Shown here: piece after piece, positions 1 to 12,100 of the stretch
Layout of the letters: each line of letters begins with the position of its first letter
How positions within the stretch are numbered: the first letter of the stretch is position 1
Assembly (NCBI RefSeq): GCF_001522545.3
Contig: NC_031770.1
Location: forward strand, 12,162,620 to 12,226,619
Length of the DNA stretch: 64,000 nt
Source: Parus major
Taxonomy: Eukaryota; Chordata; Aves; Passeriformes; Paridae
Direction of reading: 5' to 3'
The notes under the pieces: generated by a model
The model's database searches: none
Seen by the model: the letters and a program-made list of their open reading frames with translations, nothing else
What the model was told of the DNA's origin: nothing
Made by a program: the position numbers and the translations under genes

Positions 1-2063
1 CCGTGTCAGCACACACAGGTATGGGCTGGGAGGGAGGGAGGGAGGGAGAGAGAGCTGTCTCTGCAAAGAGGGAAGGACAGTTAGCAGCTCACCAGAACCC
101 TGAGGGGAAACGAATAAAGCTTTAGGATGATTTAGGATGGTTTTTAAAATTATTATTTGTTAGCTTGCAGTTTGATAAGGGAGGTTGGTTCCTTACATTA
201 CACAGGACAAACGGAGCAGGAGGGGGCTGTGGTTCAGGATGTGAACCTGGAAATGGGCTATGTTCAAACTTTTCACACCCTCCTTCCATATCTTGCAGGG
301 GTTTCCTGAGGCTTCAGTGCTTTTTCTTTTGCCACTAAGGCAAGCCACAACCGAGCAGCTTGTTTTCTGTATTCCCTGGTGGCAAATACAGGGTTGAGCT
401 GACACTGCCACCCTTTCTCTTCACAGGATGCTACCCAGAGTAACCACCATGACACAAAACCTAGCCAGAACTCCTCCTCATCCATCAGAAAGGTTGGAAC
501 AGGGAAAGAAACATAGAAGTCTTGCTGAGACAGGGCCTGCAATGCAGCCTTAGCAAAGAGGGTGCCAAATGCCTGTGAAAGAGCGTGGAGGGTGGATGAG
601 GCACAGGGGTTGCACAAGCTGAATTTTCTTTGAAATCCAGGATAAAAATACACTCTAAGGATGGACTGAAGATGTTATCCAAGAGCATTATCCAGGTCTG
701 AGCTGTTTGCCCAGGGGAAAAAACAGCCTTGAGCTTTCCAGTCTCCTTCAGGCGTGACCCAATCCTTTCTTCACTGGCGCTTGGTCCCACCTCCATGGGC
801 GGCTGCACCGCTATTCCCAGGCCAGAAAAGGAGGAACCAGGCACAGGAAAGAGGGCACGAAAGCTGTGGGCATAACACAGTTTTCACCAGCAGAGAAGCC
901 CTCCTGATCCATCTCTCTCTCAGCTTAAACCCATCCTCTACCTCTCTGTTTGGGAGTCTCATGGACACAGCCACCAGGCTGGTGTTCCTTGGGCTGAAAT
1001 CTTCTCTCGTGTCCTTCTGCCCACCACCAGCTGGAAAGGTTTTCCCCAGCAGCATCCCTTCTGGGCACTCCTACCCTCCCACCTCCATCACACCACTTCC
1101 TTGCCCCTGAAGCCGGGCTCACAGAGAGGAAAATGGGCTTTTCCACATCGTGGCTGCTGCAAGGTTTTAAACTAGACCAGCTGCTAATCTGGGCTTGGAA
1201 AAGGTCCCCTCTCACCCCAGAGCATGGAAAAGGGACGAAGCAGAAGAGCAGGGTCACGGTAGGGGACCTGAGCCCTTCGGTGAGGCCCAGCCCTTGCGAG
1301 AAAGGGAGGAGCACAGGAACACCTGAACCACCATGGCAGGAACTGAGACCGTGAAAGCACAGCCTGAATGCTCCCTGCTTGGGGATTTTAGCCCCTCCAG
1401 TGTTTAAAGACAGGGTTGGGTAGAGGCACTCGGGGGGAAGCTGCACCTTTCCCCGGTGCCAAGGGTGCAGTGTTGGCTCCCATCCACCAGGCTTCTGGCT
1501 CGACCCCATTCTTGGCACTCCAGTGGCTTTGGACACGTTACAGGCACTTATGCACAAACCCTAATAACAGTAAACACACCAACGTGAGCACAGCCATTAG
1601 GCTCAATTGAAATATTATCATTCCCACTAATTTCACCTTTCATTTTAATCACGTTCATTCAGCAGAGAGATGAAAAAGATTATAACGAGGAAGGATCAGC
1701 CTGACGTGTTTGGTTTCCCTCTTCCACTGCACAAGGGATGGGGATGGAATAATTCTGTCTTCAGAGCACGAAAAACTGGCAAACACGAGGCCTTAAGGCC
1801 ACACACTGAACAATGAGAAGAAACCAAACAATTGAAGAGCAGCTTTCTCCAGCTGCTTCTCCCATGCAATTCGGAATTTCTGGGCGAGGAGAGCGCAGGA
1901 CTGGTGGTCTTCACTTGACAAAACCAGAAATGCTTCTCGCACGCAGGAGAAACCTCCTTTTGTTTGTGTTCGCCGGCAGGAAGCTCCGGCGAACAGCCCC
2001 GGGAGACCCCGGCACAGCTGGGCACCCAATCCCCGGTGGCGCTGATGGAACAGAGGCGCGTTT
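1..2063. other. upstream flank, no gene recognised
   Basis: I see no exon with a recognisable product here. The open frames on both strands are short, overlap each other and carry no motif. In human the next gene outward is OVOL2 (from memory), but no zinc-finger coding sequence is visible. The left edge has a G-run array (28-46). The stretch grades into the PET117 CpG island after about 1970. Distal regulatory DNA is possible but not shown. Confidence 0.6.
28..46 (+). repeat. (GGGA)n tract, G-quadruplex candidate
   Basis: Five GGG runs are separated by single A bases, followed by a short GA repeat to about 54. Four such runs with one-base loops fit the standard pattern for a parallel G-quadruplex. 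Whether it folds is inference. Confidence 0.7.
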
Positions 2064-2069
2064 TTAGTA

Positions 2070-2640
2070 CCCCGTGTCAGAGTCCGTGGCCAGGAGGGTG
2101 CGAGTGCCCGCGGCTGCTCCAGGGAGCGGCTTCCCGGCCCCGCCTCCCGGCGCTGCGCCCCGCCCCGCATCGGCGCTCGGCTGCTCGGGCCTTGCTCGCT
2201 GCGCTCGGCGCTCGGCCGGAGGCGGGGTGCGCCGCCTCACGCTCTCCTTCACCCCCGCCCGCCCGGCGCTTCCCCCGCCGCGGCCCCGCGCCGCCCCGCC
2301 GGCCATGTCGCGGGGCTCCCGCCTGGCGCTGGCCGTCTCCGCGCTGCTCTCCGCCGCCATCGTGGCGGCCGTGCACGTCCAGCAGCGCCGGGAGCTGGAG
2401 GTGAGTGCGCGCTGCGGGCCGCGGGGGGAAGGTGGCGAGCTGGGCCCTGCCCCGGCCCTCACTGTGGCCACGCCCACCGGCCGGGCAGGCCCCGCCCCCT
2501 CACCTGGCGGCCTGACTGGCCCCGCCCCCACCTGCCGGCTCAGCGTGGAGCCCCGCCCACCACCGAACCCCGCCCACCGCCAAGCCCCGCCCCGTGCGCG
2601 CTGCGGACCCGCACCTGAGCCCACATGTCCGTCTGTCCGT
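2070..2640. promoter_or_regulatory. PET117 CpG-island promoter
   Basis: This is a dense CpG, GC-rich block around the first coding exon of PET117, without an obvious TATA box. It continues into intron 1, where five CCCCGCCC boxes (Sp/KLF type) start at 2490, 2520, 2551, 2568 and 2585. The position and composition fit a housekeeping promoter. The exact transcription start cannot be read from the sequence. The neighbouring KAT14 gene has no CpG island of its own, so this island might also serve it (inference). Confidence 0.75.
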
Positions 2641-5600
2641 CCCTGCCCGCACCTAAGCCAGTGCCCCAGCACTGGGGCTGTGGGTGCTGCGTGTGCCCAG
2701 CCCCGCTGCCAGAGGCCAGAGCTACCCCTGCCCAGCGCTGCCCCACTGGTCCTGCCTCGGCTGCACTGCTCCCGATGTTGCTCTCTCCACAAGCTACCCC
2801 TTCCCCGTGTTTTCCTGCCTTGGCACCTCTGCTTTCCATGCTCTTTTAGCTGCAGCAGCTCCCTAATGCTGTCCTGTGCGTTTCCCTTCAGGGGCAAATA
2901 GCAGTGAGGGTCTCCAGGTGAGGCTCGATGGAGGTGTTTCCCTCCCTTGCAGGAAGGATGTAATCCTGCAGCCTCTAGGCCAAGGCCACCTCCCAGGGCT
3001 CTCCCCTGTCTGGCAGTGTTATCCCACTGGTGTGCCCTGTTTTTCTTCAGCCCCACAAATGCACCCTGCTGAAAGAGACAGCGCTGTGCTGGGCTGTACC
3101 GTATTGTACTGTGGTATGCCCCTGCTCCCTTCTTGTTCTGCCAGGGCAGGCACAGTGAAAGCTGTCAGAAACACGCCAGTTCTCTGTGCTGCATGTACAA
3201 AAATCAGGGAACTCCTGGCAGGCAGCCTGTGTGCCAGAGAGCCCACAGCCAAAAAGTGTCAGGTCTGACCATGGTGAGTCCTAACACAGAGCAATCCTGC
3301 CTGGGACTAAAAGCTGTGTGGTTGTGTAAAGGTGTGCTGTGTGTGGGTAGTGTGCTGGTTTGCATCCTGCTGATAAGGCAAGGGTTATAGGAGGGCACAC
3401 ATCTGATCTTTCTCCACTTACATACAAAAAAATCTAGGAAATGCACGCAGAAAAAGCCTGTGTTAAATGACACTGAAACAGTCAGAAATTACAGAACACC
3501 AGAGTTCAAATTCTCAATCCATATCCCAGCTCAGCTGGCTGTTGCTTGGGCTTTATGATACATTCTGTAATTAGAAGATAATATTTTTTTCCCCCTCAAG
3601 AGATTGTCAGTGCTTAAGAGTGATGGAATTTGGAGGATGAGATGGGTCTGGGTAAGGAAAGAGGCAGGTGTGTGTGAACAGGAGTGGGAGAACACTGAAT
3701 GGCACAGGCAGTAGCAAGGAGGGGAAAGCTGAGATCCTGGAGTGGCAACCAGCAATGGCTCTGCACTTGCCAGAGCTGATGGATGTGCTGTGTAGATCAC
3801 CTAACACATTCTAGGTAGATCATACCATGTTTTTGTAGCTGGCTGCTCTCTAATTCAATGTGCCTGCCTTGAGCACTGAGGATCTGGCAGGAATATCTGC
3901 TAAATGCTCCTGAACTAAACCTCAGCTGCAATTAATGGCAGTTGAACTTTGAACATGTGCTGCAGAATAAACATCACCCTTGGGTGTTACAGTGAGACAC
4001 CTAAGCTTTGTGGATCTTTTTGACCAAAATCCTTGGCTAATACCTATTCAGAAGGGCCAAGGCTCAAAGCTTATGTTTTATAAATTAAATCTGAGATTTT
4101 CTTTCCATAATTCTTTGTGGTCAAGTTAAGCAGTAGTGGCCTCATGTTCAACAGATCCAGTTATTTAGAGAACATAATGGAAATAAATAACATGCATATT
4201 TTGCAGTCTTGGTGTAAGAGAGTATTTCAAGTTTATGCAGATTAATAAACTTTTGACTTTTATAAATTGATGTGCCAGGCCCAGAGTGATTTGAGCTTGC
4301 ACATGCTTTTCATTCCTGCAGAAGACTAGTAGGGCTAACTTCCAAGAATAGAGGCAGATGAGAAGATTCACTTTTTCATAGGTTTTTGTCACTCCTGACA
4401 CTCAAATTATAAAGGTGTCTTGTCAAAGTGTGCATTTTCAAAGTAAATACATCCACCATCTGAAAGATTGCAGTGTTTTGTGTAGGAAAGAGGATTACAT
4501 TCTTGGTGCAATTGATCAGTTAGCTTGTATCTCCCCACATCTTTATTGTTATTAACTAATAGTAACATAACAGTAAGTTTATGAGCTTTGTGTTCAGTTT
4601 CAAATTACGGATTTGTAGCCTGAGTTCTGTTGATGGGAGCTGGTGGGAAGGAATGGGTTTTATTGGATTAACTTGTGGAGAGAGTTTTGATTATTGGCTG
4701 ACATATGTGTCTGTGCATTTTATTAACAAGATAAAATTATTTCTTAAAACCTTTCTGTTTTGATCTTGACAGGAGAAATGATTACATTTGAAGTGTGCAG
4801 TTATTGGCATGCTAGGTGAGGAATAAAACCCTGTAATAACTGGTTGAATAATAGTCACAGACATCCTCTCAAGTGACTTCAGGGTCAGCTTTCAAATAAA
4901 TTATTTGCAGGTGCATTTTGGCATCATTCAAGAGGGTCAAATAAATTATTCATCTTTCACCTAATTATCAAAGTATCAATGTGAGTAAAAATGTGTAGAT
5001 AAAACAGAGAGAAGCGTATGGAGGAAGCAAAGAGCAGCTGGGATTGTCTTTGGGCTTTATACACCCATTGAGGGGTTGCACAAGCTGCTGGTCTTGTGTT
5101 GCATGTTATGTATTGATTTATATATATGTGTTATGTGATTTATATATATATGTTATGTATTTACATGATTTATAACAAACCTTTTAGGTAAAGGGGATGT
5201 TTTTGAAGCAAGTGCCTTGCTTTTTCAAGAGTTTGGCATAAGCAGTCTGTGGGTATTTTTTTAAGATTGAGACATGAGCATAAAGAAGCAAATGAAGACA
5301 CATTCCGGTTTTAAAACAGTTTCCAATTTGTCACACAATTGCCTCCAAGCAGAGAAGTTTTGAGGAGCTTATTCTGATTTGGTAAAGATTTAGGTCAGAG
5401 ATAACTGGATTTTTTAGATCACATCTATGCTGCATGGCATGGGAATTACAGGCTCCTTGCATTTATTTGCTCAATAGCTTTGTCACCTAGTAAACCAAAC
5501 CATCTGAAGTGAGTGCAAATGGAACACTTTTTGGTGTAGTGATACTGGATATTGGCTCCTCAAGATTCCAGCTACGTTAAGTTGTTGTGGTAAAGACCCT

Positions 5601-5850
5601 GCAACAGCAGCAGAGGGAAGGAACAGCCTTGCAGGAGCGGTGGAGCCTGGGCGGGGTTGATCCCTATCAGCATCCCCCGGGCTGTGATAAACCCTGTCCC
5701 TTGTGTTTTCAGAGGCTGCGGAGTGGCGTTGTCAGAGATCTTGAGCGTCAGAATCAGAAAAAGGAGAACATTCGCCTGTTAGAAGAGCAGATTGCTCTGA
5801 CAAAGCAGCTCCTGGAAGAGAGAGACAAGGCGCTAATGGAAAAACGTTAG
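2305..5850 (+). CDS. PET117: PET117, cytochrome c oxidase assembly chaperone
   Basis: Two coding exons, 2305-2400 and 5713-5850, joined by a GT-AG intron in phase 0, give 77 residues (about 81 in human, from memory). PET117 is a small mitochondrial inner-membrane/matrix factor that helps assemble cytochrome c oxidase (complex IV). The N-terminus begins MSRGSRLALAVSALL and has a hydrophobic segment at about residues 6-23, fitting a membrane anchor or import signal. Exon 2 encodes the charged helical part with the recognisable core KKENIRLLEEQI and predicted coiled-coil character. The start is the first ATG in the CpG island, in a good context (GCCATGT). A poly(A) signal lies 88 bp after the stop. 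KAT14 follows on the same strand only 280 bp later, as in mammals. Identification rests on residue similarity recalled for the vertebrate family. Confidence 0.93.
2401..5712 (+). other. PET117 intron 1
   Basis: A 3.3-kb intron with donor GTGAGT and acceptor TTTTCAG. The 5' 250 bp are GC-box rich; the rest is AT-rich unique sequence. It includes a degenerate AT-rich tandem repeat (5104-5174). No second gene is recognised in it. Confidence 0.8.
5104..5174 (+). repeat. degenerate AT-rich tandem repeat
   Basis: Three imperfect copies of a unit of roughly 22-25 bp beginning TGTTATGT and running into GATTTATATATA. The copies differ in length and sequence, so this is an old or slippage-derived minisatellite. 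Confidence 0.6.
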
Positions 5851-5938
5851 CAGCAGTCCTAGGCGCTGGCCTGGCTCCTTGGAGGTTTGATTAAAGACGT
5901 TTGAAGGCCATTTGCATCTCACTTCTTGCAGGTGTTTT

Positions 5939-5944
5939 AATAAA
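5939..5944 (+). terminator. PET117 poly(A) signal AATAAA
   Basis: A canonical AATAAA lies 88 bp beyond the PET117 stop codon and is the only one before the KAT14 start. It implies a very short 3' UTR and leaves about 190 bp to the KAT14 ATG. Confidence 0.75.
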
Positions 5945-6130
5945 CACAGGTAATCTGTGAAAGACTGGTTATTTTGTATAAATTTAATCCAGCCTCTTTA
6001 GGCTTTAGGGCAGACAAAAACCCATTTCCTCTGTGATTGGTACTTGGACTGTGGAGACTTGGCTGCGGCACATACGGATGGACTGAAGGTGGGGAGGTAA
6101 CAGCTCACTGTGGTGCAGGATCCCTCTAGG

Positions 6131-9100
6131 ATGGCCAACAACGTGCACATGAGTGGGCTGCTCAGCCGCCACGACGATGAAGCCACCAGGACCTCCACCT
6201 CTGAGGGCCTGGAGGAGGGCGAGGTGGAAGGGGAGACTCTCCTGATTGTGGAGTCCGAGGACCAGGCTTCCGTGGATTTATCGCACGACCAGAGCGGGGA
6301 CTCCCTGAACAGCGATGAGGGTGAAGCGTCCTGGATGGAGGAGATGTCCTATTACTGTGAGAAATGTCAGAAGTGGATCCCAGCAAGTAAGGCTGCCAGT
6401 TGTGTTGTGCCTGGCCGTGGTGGGTGTTTGCAAGGTGTTTGTGCTGTCCTGTGTTCCTGTTTCACAGCTTGTTGGGCTGTACCCTGTCCTGTCTTGGTGG
6501 GTGATGCCTGCTGGCAGGGAATGTGTTAGACACTTCAGCCCAGGAGCTCAGTGTGTCCAGAGCTGGTGCTCTCTCTAATAAAATCAAACTGTCTTCTTCA
6601 ATTGGTAGAGAACATTAAAGTTCAGAAACGTGCCCACCCTCACAATTCTTGCAGCTGTTTAGGGACTTGGGCCAAGCGCCCTGACCTCTCTGCTCGCTCA
6701 GATAATGACAAAAATTCTTGCTGTAAAGCTCTGGGGAGGAAAAGGACTTTGTGTGTAATTTTTTTCCCCTCCCTGTTGATTTGTCATATCTGTGGAGCAT
6801 ATGGCTAAATCTCAACCTTTATGTTTTCCCAATAATGTGAATTTAAGTTGGCTTAGAAATGTTCCCAGCCTTCAGCAGCCAGCTCTGGGGTGTGTTTGGA
6901 GCAAGCTGCAGAATTTGATGCCTCTCCATAAGATATACGCTGTTAGCAGTGTAATAGACAACTTTACTTTCTAAATTCTGGATGATCTGATCTGTTACTA
7001 TATTCAAAAGCCAGATATTGCTAAACACTGGTTGGCTTTGGTTTTGGTGGTGGGCTTTTTGTTTGGTTTGATTTGGGGGTTTTATGTTTTTTTTGTTTGT
7101 TTGTGGTTAGAAATTATGAACTGTTTAGGTGGCACCTGTTGCAGATATGTCAGAGCTGCCCTTTTTGCCTTTTTAGAATTTGCCTAAATTTACAATATAA
7201 AAATCTCTCAAGGTGTGGTAGTGAATGTTTAGTTGTTAATATAATGAAACCAGCATCAGACTATTAAATTACTACAGAGTAAAGGGAAATATTAACTTGA
7301 AATATATTAATAAAAAAATGAAGCAGAGTTAAAGGTAGCATGAGCTATCTCATGCTGGAGCACTTGGTTTTACACCCAACTTGTTTTATTTTACAGATAT
7401 GTTCCTCTCCACAGTTGCTGTAACAATGCACAGAGCAGAAAAGGCCAGTTGCAAAGCAACAGTAGCCACATACAAATGTGCAGAATAAACGAGCTGTCAA
7501 AGGGAGATACTTTGCTTTTTCCTAATCATTCACTTCTAGGGAGTTCTGTTGTCACTTGTGAAAATGGCCACCGTGCTCAGGCAAATTACTTTTTTACTTG
7601 AATTGGCATTTAGAAATCCTCTTGATCTACTAATGGTGGGGTTTTTTTCCCCTCATCAGACACAGTTGCAACTTGAATTCTGCAATTCAGTATGGAAGCA
7701 GGGTATCCCTATCTTAAAAATGCTTGATCTGGAGTCGTTATACAGTAAAAGAGATGAACTCCTAGTAGCAAAATACCTTTTGAGTGTGCCTTTCCAGAAA
7801 CACTCTAGTCTTAACAGTTTCCCTGTCCTCCAGTGTAATTTTTCACTTGTTCATGTTTGTGTAAATTAACTCCTGGTGAGTTTAGAAGCCCTGATTCATA
7901 TGATCTTTTTTCCTCTGCTGTAGAAACACAGAATTAGAGCCTGTAACTTTGGGTGCATGGGGGTTTCCAGGTGGTTCTGTCGTTTGTTCAGATAAACTTG
8001 ATCTTGGAAGAAATCCAAATTTTATTTGCAGCACTTTTTCCTATAAAAGGACAGAAAGATTGATTTTTACCTTTTCATTTTAGGTCAACTGAGAGAACAG
8101 CTCAGCTACCTCAAAGGAGATAACTTCTTCAGATTTACTTGCTCTGATTGCTCAGAAGATGGGAAGGAGCAATTTGAACGTCTGAGATTAACATGGCAAC
8201 AAGTAAGTGAGATGTTTGTGCCAGCAGAACAACTGTGGGACTTTCAGAAATTGTTGGTTGTGTGTGTATGCTACCTGGAAAAAGGAGGATCAGGTATGGG
8301 TAACAAAGGAGCATTTGCATGAACTTCAGAAATTAATTAGCTGAGGATTAACTATGTGAGGTCTGCACATGAGAACTTCAGCATTTGGCATGGAAATTGA
8401 AAGATAATCATACAGACCACATTCCTTTTCTTTTTTTTTCTTTCCCCTTATGTTGCTTATGAATTCATGGCTTCAAGCAGGTTTGGAAAAGCAAAATAAA
8501 CGGAATTTGGCTTCTAGGCATAAACATTTTTTGTATCTAGGAAAATGTAAACCTGGTGAGGTGGCAACATAGAAACAGAAAGCTTTCCAACTCCCTGGGT
8601 ACAAAGCTCCAACCTGGCTGCTTATGCACTGGCATCAGTCCTTGCTGGTATTCACTGTTCCAGTCATTTGCACACCTGAACAATCAAAGTAACATCTGTT
8701 TGTATCCTTTGGGCTCATAGAATATCACAGAATCACAGGATCAGATAGGATGGAAAAGACCTTTGAGATCATCAAGTCCAACCCATGACCTAACACCACA
8801 TGGTCAGCCAGACCATGGTACTGAGTGCCACATCCAGGCTTTCCTTAAACACCTCCAGGGATGGTGACTCCACCAACTCCCTGGACAGCCCATTTCAATG
8901 CCCAGTCGCTCTTTCTGTGAAGAAATTCTTCCTAATGCCCAGCCTAAACCTGCGCTGGTGCAACTAAAAATGTGTCCTTCTCCTGTCACTTGTTCCCTGG
9001 AAGAAAAGGCTGAACCCACACCTGTCTGCACCCTCCTGTCAGGGAGTTGTAGAGAGTGATATGGTCTCCTCTGAGCCTCCTCCTCTCCAGCCTAAACACC

Positions 9101-12100
9101 CCCAGCTCCCTCAGCTGCTCCTCATAGGATCTGTTCTCCTTGCTGCCTTTCTCTGGATGTGCCCCAGCACCTCAACATCCTTCCTAAATTGAAGGGCCCA
9201 GAACTGGACACAAGGATTGTGGTGCAGCCTCACCAGTGCCAAGTACAAGGGAAGAAGCACTGCCCTGCTTCTGCTGGCCACTGTTCCTGATCCAAGGCAG
9301 GATGCTGTTGGCCTTCTTGGCCACCTGGGCACACTGCTGGCTCATGTTCAGTCTGCCATCAGTCAGTACCCCCAGATCCCTTTCTGCCTGGTCTCTCCCC
9401 AGCTGCTCTGCCCCCAGCCTGTAGTGCTGCAGGGGGTTGTTGTGGCCAAAGTGCAGGACTCAGTACCTGGTCTTGGTAAACGTCCTGTTGTTGGGTTTGG
9501 CCCATGGTTCCAGCCTGTCCAGGCACCTCTAGGTGGTGTCAAAGGCTTTGCTGAAGTCCAGGTTGACAAAATCCACAGCCTTCCCTGGATCCCCAGGCAG
9601 GTCACCTGGTCATAAAAGGAGATCAGGCTGGTCAGGCAGGATCTGCCCCCCCTAAATCCATGCAGTAGGTGCCAGGTGATGACACTCAAGATGATCTGTT
9701 CCATAACCTTGCCAGGCACCGAGGTCAGGCTGAGAGACCTGGAGCTCACTGGATCCTCCTTCCAGCCCTTCTTACAGACAGGTGTCACACTGGCCAACCT
9801 TCAGCCATCAGATACCTCCCTGGTGAGCCAGGACTGATGGTAAATGATGGACAGCAGCTTGGTGAGCTCTTCTGCCAGCTCCCTCGGTACTCAAGGATGG
9901 ATCCCATCTGGTCCCATAGACTTGTGAGCATCTGAGAGGCTCATCAGGTCACCAGCTGCTTCCTCCTGAATAATGGGGCTGTTCTGCTCCCTTTCCCCAT
10001 CTACCAGCTCAGGAGGCCACTTGTCCTGAGGACAAGCTGTCAGATTGTTGAAAATATCAGCCTTACTGGCTTTTCCTTGATTCTTGCCCATAGGCACTCA
10101 GCCTTATTGTCATGTAAGATAATCTGAAATCCTGCACTGCTTTCTCCTGGTGGCCAGTGCAGGTAGGGGTCTGTGCTGGCAGACTGGCAGAGTTTCACCA
10201 AGTTCCAGATGGGGAAAGCAAAGGTCTCTTCAGAGTGCCATGGGGAATGGGCAGACAAAAAGAAAATGGGTGAAGAAGAAAGTTGTGACCACCTTCCTGG
10301 GCTTCCAGCAGCCAGAGCTGCTGCTGCTTCTTGGTAAGTGGAATTGAGAGAAATGGTCAAACTAGCCTGGAGCAGGAAGAATGGGGACAGTGATTTCTGG
10401 ATTTTTTTCAGAGTATGTGGCCTGAACAGATCTGTATCTTTAGCCAATTGTAAAGAGAATTATTTTTAACATCCTTAGACATTGTCCCACATGACTTTAA
10501 AACCCACAAAATCCTAGTTATCAAACTGAGAGGGGTTGTGAGGTAGGAATAGGGGGATGGGGACATTAAAGCTGTCCGTATTTCCTCATTTTGACATCAG
10601 TGACAATGCATCTCAGAAAGCCAAGATCCACTGTGAGGAGATCCATCTCCCCAAGAAAAGCAGATTTCAGACTTCTTTGAGGGTGAAATGAAAGTTGTTA
10701 TTGGAAGTAGAGCTGTGTGATTGTTGAAAGGTGATCCCAGCCTAGCTGACTTTAGTTTTGTTCTAATAAATTAATTAAAATTTATTAAGTAAATGTAATT
10801 AACAGTTGGTCAACTAGGATTTACTTGAAGGAGGTGAGATATTTTTCAAACCTGCCCTTTAGTTTGGGTATGTTACAGTACAGGATTTGGTTATGAAGTG
10901 TGTGAAAGATCGTTGTCACAATGTTTCTGATGTATTGGATAGCGGGATTACTTGTGACCTTTTTTTTATTTGAAAGACTGTTTCTGTATCTCCACATCAC
11001 ATTCAGACCCCAGTTGTACTGTAATTCATTTATACAACAGCTGCACAATTCTTGTGTCTCAGCACAAACCTGTATAACTAGGCAGCTTGTTATTCCCCTG
11101 GGATGGAGAAATCTCTGGAAGAATGTGCATCTAACAATAGAAAGACAAGAATGGGCAGCACAAAAACAGGAAGAAGATGGATTGCAGAAGTTGCCTATGA
11201 GATGTTGCAAAAATAAGATATTTATGAGGGAGCAAAGATTTGTGTGTGTGTGTGTGTGTGCAGCAGCTGTGGGGGTCTGTTCAGCAGAAAAAGCAGAAGG
11301 GATTCACTTGTGTCCAACACTTTCTGTTCCAGGTTGTCATGTTGGCAATGTACAACTTGTCTCTGGAAGGAACGGGCCGTCAGGGGTACTTCAGATGGAA
11401 AGAGGACATTTGTGCTTTTATTGAGAAACACTGGACTTTCTTACTAGGGAACAGGTAAAGACAAGATATTTCCCTGAGGGTCTGGTTGGTGAGCCAAAGG
11501 AATTAAAACTTGTTATACAGATGGACAAGAATCCTGGTTAATTTGGTGACACCTCTGTTGAGCCTTACAAGTGATAAAAAAGGAAGATTTAATATTGAGA
11601 ATCTGAATGCAGGCATGAGGGGTACACTTGAGAAAGAATCAGAATTTCTTACTGGGGAAAAACAACCCCAGGAGAGTCACACAAAAGCAATACAAATGCA
11701 TGTATTTTGGATTATTTCTTATCTTCCTTTAGGAAACATGTGAACCTGCAAAGACTGAGTTTTTCTAAACAGTCACAATGGATGGGCTAATCCTGGTATT
11801 GCCAAACTTTAGGGACAAAAATGTGATCCAGCAAAGTTCTTTGACTGTTAAGCTTGCAAGGACCAAGTTCTTCAAGGAGAGCTGAGCCTCACATTTTAGA
11901 TTGTTCTGGATATTAATGGAATGGTTTTTACATAGTAGGTGTTAAAACAATTGAAACATTTTTCAGTATGTGTTAAGACACTGTTAGAGTAGGAGCCCGA
12001 GCCCCTCTCATTAAGGGCAGCCTTCATTTTCCAGGTGAACAGCACTTCTTTTTGGGCATGCTGAAGCTGTCAAACCAAATCCTCACTCTTAATGTGTGTG

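Noticed and set aside
2064..3056. Long minus-strand open frame over the PET117 promoter
   Set aside because: GC-rich DNA has few stop codons; the frame is the shadow of the CpG island and GC boxes with no domain.
6110..6130. Upstream extension of KAT14 starting at 6110
   Set aside because: The first codon there is GTG, not ATG; the region looks like 5' UTR or splice acceptor, and family length is met exactly from 6131.
9217..9615. Plus-strand open frame in the KAT14 intron
   Set aside because: It is the antisense of the CR1 reverse-transcriptase region.
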